Source: Bombyx mori | Taxonomy: Eukaryota > Arthropoda > Insecta > Lepidoptera > Bombycidae | Assembly: GCF_030269925.1 (NCBI RefSeq) | Contig: NC_085117.1 | Coordinates: 5,174,231-5,238,230, forward strand | Direction: 5' to 3' | Length of the DNA: 64,000 bases | Shown here: piece by piece, positions 11,461 to 24,200 of the stretch | Numbering within the stretch: the first letter of the stretch is position 1 | Layout: each line of letters begins with the position of its first letter | Notes under the pieces: generated by a model | Database searches by the model: none | What the model saw: only the letters and a program-made list of their open reading frames with translations | What the model was told of the DNA's origin: nothing | Translations under genes and position numbers: made by a program

Positions 11461-11468
11461 TATATAAA
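11461..11468 (+). promoter_or_regulatory. TATA box of the sericin-like gene
   Basis: TATATAAA lies 72 nt before the ATG at 11533. A start site near 11491 (tattcaattc) would sit about 30 nt downstream, normal TATA spacing, giving a 5' UTR of about 40 nt. I could not assign silk-gland factor sites. Confidence 0.6.
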
Positions 11469-11532
11469 CTGGTATAGTTCGGTCGGGGCTTATTCAATTC
11501 AATTTTTGTGTACGAGGTTGGTGCTAGAGGAA

Positions 11533-12231
11533 ATGGATTGGACAAAGTATTTGGTGCTATTTATTTTGGTAAGTTTCGTTTGGTTATAACCTGAATAGTT
11601 TTTTTTATTGCTCACGAGCTTACGGCAAACCTGGTGTTAAGCGGTTACCGGAGCCCATAGACATCTACAACGTAAATGCCGCCACTTACCTTGAGATATA
11701 AATTCTAAGGTCTCAGGATAGCTACAACGGCTGCCCCACCCTTCAAACCGAAACGTATTACTGCTTCAGAGCAGAAATAGGCGGGGTGATGGTACCTACC
11801 CGTACGGACTCACAAGAGGTCCTGCCACCAGTAATACTGCTTGACTCTATTGAGGACAGCATTTTAGATTCCCACTTAATTTTGCACCGGTGCCCAACGC
11901 GGCGCACTGAAGTAATCATCTCTCAATCTACGTGACGACCGCTCTCTCTGTGTGTTTGTACCGTATGTTCTAAGGTCAGCGCCGTAATCAAAAGCGTGTG
12001 ATAACCATTGCCATCGCCCATGGACATTACCAATGGCAGTCAATGAATTCATTTGACTTAGAAATCCCTTAAAAAATTTAAGTATCATCATAATGCTTGG
12101 AAAACAATTTCGTTACACAGATGGTCGTGGTATCATCTACTTCGACCTCAAAGAAGAACCACCATGAACATTCGCATTCTTCCCACAAAGTCGAGAAGAA
12201 TTCGAAGATCGAGAAAGCTCTTTTAACAAAG
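11533..12231 (+). other. Ser4: Signal-peptide exons 1-2 of the sericin-like gene
   Basis: Exon 1 (11533-11568) encodes 12 residues ending phase 0. Exon 2 (12121-12231) adds 37, beginning MVVVSSTSTS. The hydrophobic run L7-V16 across the junction is the signal core, with cleavage likely near the Ser/Thr run. What follows is His-, Ser- and Lys-rich (HHEHSHSSHK), anticipating the His-rich repeats of exon 16. These exons stand outside the duplicated modules. Confidence 0.75.
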
Positions 12232-15200
12232 GTAATTAATTCGGACTAAGCTTAGATCGCCAAGTTGGTTAAGTGTTTTTTTTATTTGTCTCATACTGCG
12301 TACAAGGATCAACGAGTGCACGAGGCTTGAGGTTTTTTTTTACGGGTGGGCGCGAGGAATTCCTCAAGGATACCCAAGGGCCCGGGCCAATGGGCATGCC
12401 CGACTCCACTGAGAAAGTGTCTCAGTGACCTACGGACTAAAGCCTCCCTCCTGGTTATCTGTCCCTTTTTATTGTGGGACAACCTTTATCCATGTGTTAG
12501 TCATTAGCCATTTTCAATTTGCACAGTTCTTTTTTTTAATATATTGGTTTGAATTTAATTGAATTTAAATTGGTTTGAATTGAGGCTTGAGGTTGGAGTC
12601 TCAATCGCGTAAGGTCTGACTCAAACTTCAGACAAAACACGTGTTTTTTTCGCGGCTGTGGTACCTACTCGCGCGGGTTTAGAGTAACTGGCGTTTTCAT
12701 ACGTCTGAAGTTTGACAGCCGCTGAATTGTTTGTTATAATCAGTATACTCGTTCTGATTTCAGAGTCATGGACCGTTCTCATCGTACGGTGAGTGTACAT
12801 AGAGTTGTTTCAGTAATTCGACTATAATTTATTGAAATTATAAGTTTGAACATTATTATGGTCCTATTGTCAAAGACTATTTATTATATTTCTATAATCA
12901 CAGATTTCGCCAAAACTACACTGTAGACAAATAATATTAAAGATAAACAATATTTAGTCTATTCTCAATTTGACCACAGACTTTAAGTAATAACAAAAGT
13001 TTGACAATAAACAAAGAGTATATCTATGTGTGTGTGTGTCAAATACATGGTAGTGTGTGTAATGTTTCTTTACTGATTTAATGTATTATTAATGCATAAT
13101 TTAAAAAAAAATTAGCATTCTGCACTCCTTCTCTCTATTCTCTATGAGTGTGGGAAATTTCATAATCCTCCGTCCGGGCAATTTTCGTAAAAAGGGGTAC
13201 AAAGTTTTTGCTTCACGTATAAATATACAGATATATTTGGTTCCTTTTTGTTAACCCTTCTAGTTTTGAGCTAATTTTCACATATTTTACAGAAATCGCT
13301 AAAGCATTCTCGAAAAAGTAGCTCATAAAAAACTTTAACTTAAAAAGAAACAAATCTATGCTCTAAATTCACACAATGAAACTATGATAAATGCAAAAAC
13401 AACAAAAAAAAACATTAATAAATAACTAAAACCCCTTATATTCTCTAGTTAAATTTATATTTTAAACAATATCATTATATTTGAATTATTTATCTACATT
13501 GAACGACGATAATGAACTTGTTTAAGAAAAAACTTTAAAACTAAAAAGATCTTTCTTTCCATATAATATGTATATATAATATATATTTTATTGATCTTTA
13601 AGTTAGTATAATTTTTCTTTATTTTTTTTTCCTTTGATGGTTGTACGAGCTCACAGCCCACCTGGTGTTAAGTGGTTACTGGAGCCCATAGACATTTACA
13701 ACGTAAATACCGCCACCCACCTTGAGATATGAGTTCTAAGGTCTCAGTATTGTTACAACAGCTGCCCCACCCTTCAAACCGAAGCGCATTATTACTGATT
13801 CACGGCAGAAATAGGCAGGGTGGTGATACCTACCAGTGCGGACTAAGTAAGTTCAGTTAAAGTTAGTGAGAGTCAGTTAAGAAATTCTTTCGAAGACATC
13901 CGTGTTCATTGCGTGACAAGCTTTCAATATCGAACCTCTGCTATTTTTATTTAACACACAAAATCATCTCGATTGGCGAGTACTTAATAACATTTTTTTA
14001 TTTTCTTTCCCAGGTTTATTCGCTTCAGCTTTCTCGGGTAATTATTTAATTTATATTCCGGGGGCGTAATGTTCTTATGATACCTAAAGGAGCATCTAAA
14101 AATATGAGATTGCGATAATAAATCTCTCATCAAGATCATCATTCTTCTGCCCTTCTCCCAGTCACCTGGGGTCGGCGCAACATGTTTTCTCCTTCCACAC
14201 TCTTCTATCATATACCATTACTTCGCTTATTCTCCCCTATTACCCATATAGTCTTTCACGCAATCCATCCATTTCTTAGGTCTACCTCTTCCTCTATATC
14301 CTTCCACATTCATAGTTAACACTCTCTTACCAACCTCATTCTCATTTTATCTCATCACATGTCCATACCATTCCAAACGCGTACTTCCCAGCTTCTCTGT
14401 CACAGGTGCCACTTTCAGACTTCCTCTAACATATTAATTCAGTATTCTATCCATTCTCGTTACTCCACACATCCATCGCATCATTAGCATCTCTTCTGCA
14501 TGCAATCGCCTTTCACCCGCCACTTTAGTCGTCCAGAAAGCGGATTCATACAAGACGGCAGGCCTTATTAAGGTCTTATAATAATATATCTTCCCTTTTA
14601 GGGTAAGAGAAATGTGTGAGTCACATGTGGTGCAATAATAAATCTCTATTAACATGATCTTTACAACATAACTCGGAAGACTAATATCCGCCTGATTATT
14701 TGTCAGTGTGGCTCATGGACCAATGCAAGAAAATAAGTCACAGCCTGCGTTATCGTGAAGGTCTGATGCAAACCATTAATTCCACGCGTCAGTCGATGTT
14801 AAATCGATTTCCATTGCGCACCAAGTTCTCTGTGTATACATGGTTGATCGCGGCGTTTGTCTAGTTTCCCTGCTGCTGTCCAATGACTCCGAAAATCACT
14901 TAACAGCGGAAGTTTGACGATGTCCTTCGATAATAATTTGGTTTAAGCGACATTTATTTATGTAATTAAAGGTGCATTTTATTTGGTAAGTTTACCTCAT
15001 TCCAATAGCTGAAGAAGTTTTTATTGTTATGACATATTTTCCAAATGTTTAAACTTGAAATGGCTCTCCTGTAATGTTGCTTAAATCAAATAAATAGTCT
15101 TTCACCTCTCGATATTTACCCAGTCCCTGTTTTTTTAACACAAAATAATACCTTACAATAAACCTAAGAAAACTATTGTAAACATACTCCATAATATTAT

Positions 15201-18200
15201 TTGTTAATCTTAATTCTATATACTTACACAAAACTCAATCATGCAATACACATAAATCATACAATGTATCAAAACAAATAATAAACGATTCATAATTAAA
15301 CAATGAAATGAAAAAACAACGAAACTAACAACCTGCAAACATTTAACCAATGCCACATCCATGCGAACTAGCTCCTTGTGGCGCCAATATCTACCCGCCA
15401 CCGAGCGGCCGGCGGCTGGTCGAGTGGTAATTAATCTACCCTGTTTATACATTTAAAAAAAATAATAATCTTTATAGTTTTTGTTAAATGTATTGTTTAC
15501 TAGCGACCCGCCCTCGCTTCGCTTCGGAAACATTAAAACACACATGAAACCAAAAAAATATTTTTTTTTTTTTTTTAAAAGTAGCCTATGTTCATCAGGG
15601 ACAATGTCGGCTTCTAATGGAAAAAGAATTTTTCAAATCGTCCAGTAGTTTCGGAGCCTATTCAAAACAAACAAACAAACAAATCTTTCCTCTTTATAAT
15701 ATTAGTATAGATAGTATAGATAGCATAGCATCGCATGTTGTTACTGTAAATTATTGTCATATACTGCACGATCTGAATTAATTGTAACTATTTTAATGTT
15801 CTCATTTAAGTGAATTTATGTAATTCTTTTGAGAATAAAGAATATCTTTAACCCGAAATAATTCTGAACTAACAACGAAGTCGTGTCGAAAAGAAAATTT
15901 CAAATAATTTAATCCAAAGCGAATTTACTCTAACAATTAACCTGTTTAATTTTTTCTTTCGTTATTTCAGATCACAAAACCTCACACAGGATATTAAAGG
16001 AAATATCGGAATTGAGTGAGTCAATCGTTCGATTCGTTAACTTCTCCTCAGTTTTTTCCCCCTACCTATGCTGATAGCCTTGAGAGGCTATTTCAGATTC
16101 TCCTTAACGTGTAGGTGAGCTCACGGGGCTCAAACCGGAGTATTGCTAACATTGACCCCAGCAAGAGCAGTACTTCGCAGAATCTACTACCGGATCGGAA
16201 ACGTGACCCACTGAAGATCCGGCGGGAAATTCAGTGGGCTGTAAAAGTCTGAGAGTCGTGACCCTTGCTGGGCAATCTGTTGTCCTCTGCGTGGTGGAAT
16301 AGCGACACTGATGCTGGAGTCCAATGTCGTCTAAATTCGATCAGACCAGCGCATGGAACTCTTCCCATCTTTGCCATTAATGAGTACCTTTTCGAGAGTG
16401 TCACCCTTATTCCTCACAAAGACCTTCAAAACAACGTTTCGTTAATGTTATTTGTGAACATAACAAATTATCTAATATTTTTATTTGTTCTACAGAAGCA
16501 GCAACTAACTTAAACGAAGCATTCCACGGAATTTACTTGAGTAAGTTTGTTAATAAATAGCTTTTATTTATTTATTTATGTACACACAGAAAAGAAGACA
16601 TAGTACAGAGTAATAGGAAAACTATGTACAAAACAAGAGCTTTTAATTTCGATGACGTGATTTAAAAACAGTAGTCACAGCCTAAAAGATAAGCGGTCCG
16701 GTGCATCCGTATCTAGCCATGCAACGGTGTTCGAATCCCGCAGGCGGGTACCAATTATTGTAATGAAATACGTACATGACATATGTTCACGATTGACTTC
16801 CACGGTGAAGGAATAACATCGTGTAATTTAAAATGAAATTCGCAAAATTATTATTTGCATAATTACTGACAGGACCTCTTGTGAGTCCGCGCGGGTAGGT
16901 CCCACCACCCTGCCTATTTCTGCCGTGAAGCAGTAGTAATGCGCTTCGGTTTGAAGGGTAGCCGTTTTACTGTAAAACTGAGACTTTATAACTCTTATCC
17001 CAAGGTGAGTGGTGGCTTTTAAGTTGTCGATGTCTATGCCCGCAGTAAACACTTAACACCAGGTAGTTGTGAGGTCTTCCACCCATCTAAGCAATATATT
17101 AAAATAAAACAATTTTACTCTTCATTGATCTTTAGATATATTGTCCTTTTCTTTTAATCTTCATCTGTTTTAATCAACTTCCTCTTTTCAGTTGCTAAAG
17201 TCGTCTCCGACACCATTGAGGAGTGGATTCCAGAACGTAAGTGTGTTTATTAACAATTGTACCGGCGAATAGAATAAATCTTATAGAAAAACTAGCCATA
17301 CTCGCCCGCTTCGCTGGGCATTTAAAATTAACACTAGACGATGACCGATAAATTGTGTTTTTTAGAAATTATATTTAAATACGAATTACATATTGATAAA
17401 TTTTCAAGATAAATTCCAAGATCGTTTAGACATTTTTAAGTGACTTCGGGTGGTTTAACAACGCCATCTGCTAGCTTTAGTGTTATTGTGTCTTTAAAGC
17501 AATTAGTTGCTCTCAATTATGAAAAATAGTATTATTATTCGCCAATAGATGTCGGGAAGAGTCATGAAGTTGATTATCGATAAAGTTGATTATAAAAACA
17601 TGAATATAAATAAATTAAAATTGCATATTACGAAAACTTTAAAAATCTAATCTTAAGAACTTCGAGAAATTAGTCAATAAAAACAAACTAGGTGGCGCTA
17701 GTGCCCTTTTCATAAGACTTCAATGTATGCAATAAATTTTTGAACGAAGTTCTTTATGGAACGATGCGGAGGGGTACCCTAACAGGGAAAAAACGTCCAT
17801 AACGTAAGATTTTTATTAGTAATGCACACAGGTATTACTTATAAACTGTACGACTTAACTTTGTAATAACGTAAAAAAATAACATATTTTTTTATCATTC
17901 ATTGACCACGATCTCAGAGCGTTCGTTTGCGCAATACACTAATTTTTAATGCAAACAACCGTGAATGAAGTGTACCACAATAAGTTCGCACTTTACCGAA
18001 TGACCGTGGGTTGTTGCAAAACCTCCAGTTTTATTTTCTTTATACCTCGAATAGAACATAAAATTAATATTTTTATAATAAGGAACTTCGTTCAACGGTG
18101 TCCCACGACACCACACATCTTTTTTTTTTTCTAAGCACCGATATTAACAGTGTTAGTTTTAATATCGAATAATCTTTGTGTACATGTCAAAGTTTAATTT

Positions 18201-21200
18201 ATTTCTTTCCAGTTGGCACAGCTGTCGCGAGACGTAAGTCGTTTATCAATGTTTTGTTTGAATATATTATACAAATTCAATTTACCAGAAATACGTAAAT
18301 TTGGTTTGGCAAACACATTTTTCGGAACACATGTTTATTGTTGACACTGCCTAAAATGAATCCGCTAGGTATTTCATTTATGTAAAATTGGCTCGCTTTA
18401 CTCAGCATGACTTTTACTATCTTTTACGATTATACTAACTTTAAAAAACGCGGAGACACATTCGATGTTGTTAAGTAATTCACCACGTACCATCCGGCTA
18501 TGGAATGAGCTCCCCTCCACGGTGTTTCCCGAGCGCTATGACATGTCCTTCTTCAAACGAGTCTTGTGGAGAGTATTAAACGGTAGGCAGCGGCTTGGCT
18601 CCGCCCCTGGCATTGCTGAAGTCCATGGGCGGCGCTAACAACTCACCATCAGGTGGGCCGTATGCTTGTCTGCCTACAAGGGCAATAAAAAAAACGTTAA
18701 TATCCGTTCTAGCTAAACTAATTATAGTATCACTAGCTTTTGCCCGCGACTTCGTCCGCGTGGAATAGTTCACAAATAATGCTTTATTTTAGAAGAAATT
18801 TGGTTAGCATAAAAACTATAGTGAGCCAACCTTAACATATAGACTATATGCTTTTTTTTAGATCTTTTAAAGGGGAACAATTCTGTCATACATTATTTTA
18901 GCGAAACTGTAACAGTTTCTGCAGCGCATGCAACGGAAGCTCTCAAAAGGGAAAAAACCCCGATTTTGAAACATTCTTTATTGGTGCTCCGCTTGTATTA
19001 GTCTTAGCGTGATGCTATACATCCTATAGCCTTCCTTAATAAATGGGCTATGTAACACTGAAATAATGTTTCAAATCGTACCAGTTGTTCCTGAGATTAG
19101 CGCGTTCAAACAAACAAACTCTTCAGCTTTATAATATTTATCGAGGGGTGAAAGGGTATTTGGTTTAAGCGACATATCGCTTAATAAGCGACATTTATCT
19201 TTTTAATTAAAGGTCCGTTTTATTCGGTATCAGTATCAACAGTTCGACGCTTTTAATTGATCTTCAAATAAGTTCACACGATTCAAATACCTGAAGAAGG
19301 TTTTTTTTTGTTATGATATTGATTTTCCAAAAGCTTAAACTTTAAATAGCTCCCCGTAAATGCTCACGATCTACTTCCACGGTGAAGGAATAACATCGTC
19401 TAATAAAAATCAGACCCGCAAAATTATAATTTGCGTAGGTAATTACTGGTAGACCTCTTGTGAGTCCGCACAGGTAGGTATTCCCTGCCTATTTCTGCCG
19501 TGAAGCAGTAATGCGTTTCGGTTTGAAGGGTGGGGCAGCCATTGTAACTATACCGAGACCTTAGAAATATCTCAAGGTGGGTGACGCATTTACGTTATAG
19601 ATGTCTATGCGATCCTGTGAGCTCGTCCACCCATCTAAGCAATAAAAAAAAATAAAAAAACTGTCAAGTTGCAAAAATTTCGCTTAAACCTAATAGCATT
19701 TTAACCCTCGCTATAATCATTTCATTATTTAATCCATATCATTTTTGGAATTCAATTACCAATTACCTATTTATGAGAAGCTTGTAGAAGAAATTCTCTG
19801 TACTTTGTCAATATAACAACATGGATAGTTCAAAATCAAAGGCAATGTCAACAATGTACATACATTAAGATTATATAGTTAGTTAAAACACCGCTAGATG
19901 GTGCTACTGTTATCTAGTGTGATCTAGATCAGCCGCGTGCTTTTTTCATAGTTTTCACGCTAAATTTTTCCAGTTTTCCTCGCTCTCGGTCGAGGCCACG
20001 CCTGCCTCCCCGGCGGAGCCCTAAAACAACTGGCCAAAGGTAATTTATTCGAGCGCTGTTTACACAGATGTTCTTTATTAACGTGTTGCCGTGATTATAA
20101 ATTAAATTTAACTTTAACCAAATAGCTATAAAGCTGATTTTATAAAGATTCTTATACAAATATCGCATCGCATTCACACACTAACACTATATTCGAATTT
20201 CCTTGACAAAGGATCTTGTATTGTGTGATTCCAAATGGATTTTTTAAAGACAATTCGTTAATAGTTATGTATGTTTTCGTTGCGTAATACAGTACACATG
20301 AGGTTTCGACCTCACGTCTCAAGGGTTGTGTGCTGCGCGTTGTGATGAGCTCGCTAGCCACTTGATACTAGATGGTTCACAAGACGAGCCTTACCTTGAC
20401 CGCTCACCAAAGAAAAATCATGGAGGCCTTGAAAAACATCGCCTAATAATCCATTTCCTACATGACTAAGGAAAGATCACTCGACAATTTTGGTCAATGT
20501 TTATTTGAAAAATTAACCCTTTGCGCTCTTAAGACTATACGTCCAATGCGTGTGGAAATCGGACCTCAAAGCGTTAATGATGTGTTAGCACCAACAGAGA
20601 AAAGCTTTTCAGGTAAACAACCTAGGAGCTTCGCACTTAAAAAAACGAAGAAAAAAACACTTTTATTATTATTTCTTATTATTTCACTTTCTTCACTTAT
20701 TGTTATTTCATTTTATTTATTTCACTAATTCCCCGTCAAAATCGCAAACAATAATGTATGAACATTATCCACAGATTTGGATCTTGACATTTGCAAGAAG
20801 GACTACGGCGTGGAATGGGGCTGGGAGTATTATGAGGGAGAATACGACGATGTCTCAACTTACTTGACTGGCTGCGGTCTGGACTCGGATTACTTCAGCA
20901 AAATAACGAGTCTAATTGAAAACAGCGGGAACTTCACAGGTAAACTAGCCGACCCGACAGACGTTGTCCTTTGACACAAAAATTCACTCAAATCGGTCCA
21001 GCCGTTTAGGAGGAGTTCAGTGACAAACACACGCACAGAAGAAATATATACATAAAGGTAAATAACTTAATTCGTAGAACTACACGGCAGTACGCGGAAA
21101 CCAAATAAGGGCAATTGTACATTATTTTTTTTGTATTAATTGAAGATGAAGTTTATGATGTAATCTCGCGATTCAGAAGATGATAAATGTAATATTAAAC

Positions 21201-24200
21201 CTCAATAGTAGTTTTGGTTCTGATGGCGAAGACAAACGATTCGTGTTTATTGAAGTGAAACTTCTTTAGGCGCGTTGAAAGTAAAATTGAACTAGCGACA
21301 GATTCGTTACGGCTAGAGAGAAAAGACACAATTAGGACGAGCGAGAGTGAGAAAATTGACAGAGCGTCTCGCGAACCACTCGACCGTGGAGAGAGGGAGG
21401 GGACAAAGCGAGCTAGATCGTTTCCCTTATACACAGCAATCCATAACAAGAAAATTTTGATTTAACAATGAAAAATGAAGAAAACCACAATACTGCACAC
21501 CGCAAAAGAAGTTTCACTTCTTACACCACGTGCACCAAGTTGCACACCCATCTCTTTTTGTTTGTTTTCGACGGACATCCTGAACAGTGTTATTATATGT
21601 TATATTATGTATATAGTGTAGTTTGGAACCTCTGGGTCTGCGGAGGGACTTCGGTTCCCTCTGTATTTTGTACCGTATGTTCCATGGGGAGTGCTCTGAG
21701 GAATTGTTCGAGATGATACCGGCATCTCGTTTTTACCATCGCACCTCCCGCCACCGGAGTAGAATTCATCCATACTACCTGGAGCCACTGCGGTCATCCA
21801 CAGTGCGTTTCCAGAGGTCTTTTTTGCCACGTATCATCCGGCTATGGAATGAGCTCCCCTCCACGGTGTTTCCCGAGCGCTATGACATGTCCTTCTTCAA
21901 ACGAGGCTTGTGGAGAGTATTAAGCGGTAGGCAGCGGCTTGGCTCTGCCCCTGGCATTGCTGAAGTCCATGGGCGACGGTAACCACTCACCATCAGGTGG
22001 GCCGTGTGCTCGTCTGCCTATAAGGGCAATAAAAAAAAAAAAAATTTGGTGGGCTTTTAACACCATTTTTATATCAGTTCGCGATATCTCCCATATATCT
22101 TTTAACCCACTAACGTCCACTTCTGGCCTCCCCGAAGCCTGACCACGAGTCTCGGTCCCCCGCTGTTTGCATCCAGCTAATTCCTACAACCTTCAACAGA
22201 CCGTTCGTTCACCGTGTGTGAGGCCTAATTTACTTCGATTTATTTTCCTCCATAGGTCGGTATATGTCGGTATTTTTAACGCGAGTGTCTTCTTGCAGAA
22301 GGAAGACCCCGCATAATCATCAAAGCGGTCAAAGAACTATTGGAGATTTTCAAACGTAAGTAAAGTAAGAAATTAACTTCGGAAGGGATAATTCTAATAT
22401 ATCAGTGAATGGGCAGACGAGGACAAGCCTATCGTATTAAGAAACCATCAGGTCTCACGCCGTAAACCTCGCCTTGAGATATGAGGCCTTTGAACCGGAA
22501 CGCGCGAGTACTCTCCAGAAATACGACGATGGTCCTCACAAGAACGGATTCACGATACGTAATCGCACTATGCTGCAACTCAGAGTGCTGCTGCCCATTG
22601 TCTCCAGGTAGTCCTTTAGTCATCTTACAACTGCTACGGGAAGAGATGGCCAGATTCTCCTGGGTCACACATCCATGAAGCTATAACTATATTGATACAA
22701 CACTTGACTTCCAAAGGACCGGTTTGCTTTTTGCCAGCAGTGTTGCAGCATTCTCCCCCATTTATAGGTGTAAAATCTAGGGGACAAATAGGAGAATACA
22801 CATTACTTAGTAAGAGAAAAATAGGACTAGGGTTGAGGATAAAGATAATACTACTAAGGTACAAAGTTAAGGTAGAGACCAAAGTCGTGCATGTGGTGAT
22901 TTGGTGACAACAGTATAGCTTTGAGGAGTTATTTGACATAGACTGGTCATCTCCGTTTTACTTTTCCATCCTGCCTGCATTCCATACATTTAGCAACATT
23001 CACAGACCATTGCTAGCACTGACTATTGTCATATATTTCTTCACAGGCGACCCAAGCAGCTGGAGTCTAAATGAATTCGGAATTGGTTTGGCTCAATGTG
23101 AGTATTGTGTTAATTTATATAAACTAGTGGTCCCCCAGTAGTCGAAATTTACTTTTTTTTAACTTATTTTACTTTTTTACGCTTTGCTCATTAAATCGTC
23201 TTCGCCATCTTCCTTGTCTGTCATTCTCTTTTCCCTTTCCTACCGTTTTCTCTCACTCACATCTTAACTTTCCCTTCCACATTGTTTCATACGTTCCGTT
23301 CTCACCGATCTTACATCTATATCTTAATACGTGAAGCAAAAACTTTGTACCCCTTTTTACAAAAATTGCCCGGACGGGGGGCTATGAAACCACAAATTTT
23401 CCACTTCAAGACAATATAGAGAAGGAGTGCACAATGTTAATATTTTTTATTGTGCATCAGAAATTCAATAAATCAATAAAATAAAAACATTACACACACT
23501 ACCATGTATTTGACACACACACGCATGCATACTATTTGTTTATTGTCAATTATTGTCATTGTTTAAGGTCTGTGGTCAAATTGAGAATAGATTAATATTG
23601 TTTGTCTCTATTAATATTTTTCTAAAGTGTAGTTTTGGCGAAATCTGTGATTATAGAAGTCTATTAGTCTTTAACAATAGAACCATGATAATGTTCAAAC
23701 TTATAATTTCAATAAATTATAGTAGAATTTCGACTACTGCGGGACCACTAGTAGGTACACGTAAAAACAAATCAACGAAATGGGAAACTCTGGTTTTTCT
23801 CGCAGTCGTTCAACAACGACTTTTCTGGCCCATGGACAACTCCTTGAGACATGAGGTCCAAGTCTAGATTGTACCATGGCTGTACTAGCCTCAAACGAGT
23901 CCAAACCTACCTTACCTAAATATTCAAGTCGATGCATGTATGATTACACTAAATTAAGAACTAGAATACAGTAGAAGCTCCTTATGCGCGCTTCCTCCAT
24001 TGCATTTTCACTATTTACATTGATAAAAAGTAGTCCAATATCCTTTGAAAGCGCGTCGTCAAATGGACTAATAAAAAAGTAAATTAAACCTTATTACAAC
24101 TACGCCTAAAGTATGTTTTGATTTTGTCACGTACGGAACGTATCCCCTATAATCCCGTATATAGGGGGTTGAAAGGCTATATATGAGTCGTCTATTATCA

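Noticed and set aside
14434..14655. Host gene on the - strand
   Set aside because: Matches the C-terminal part of RTE-group LINE proteins and is broken on both sides.
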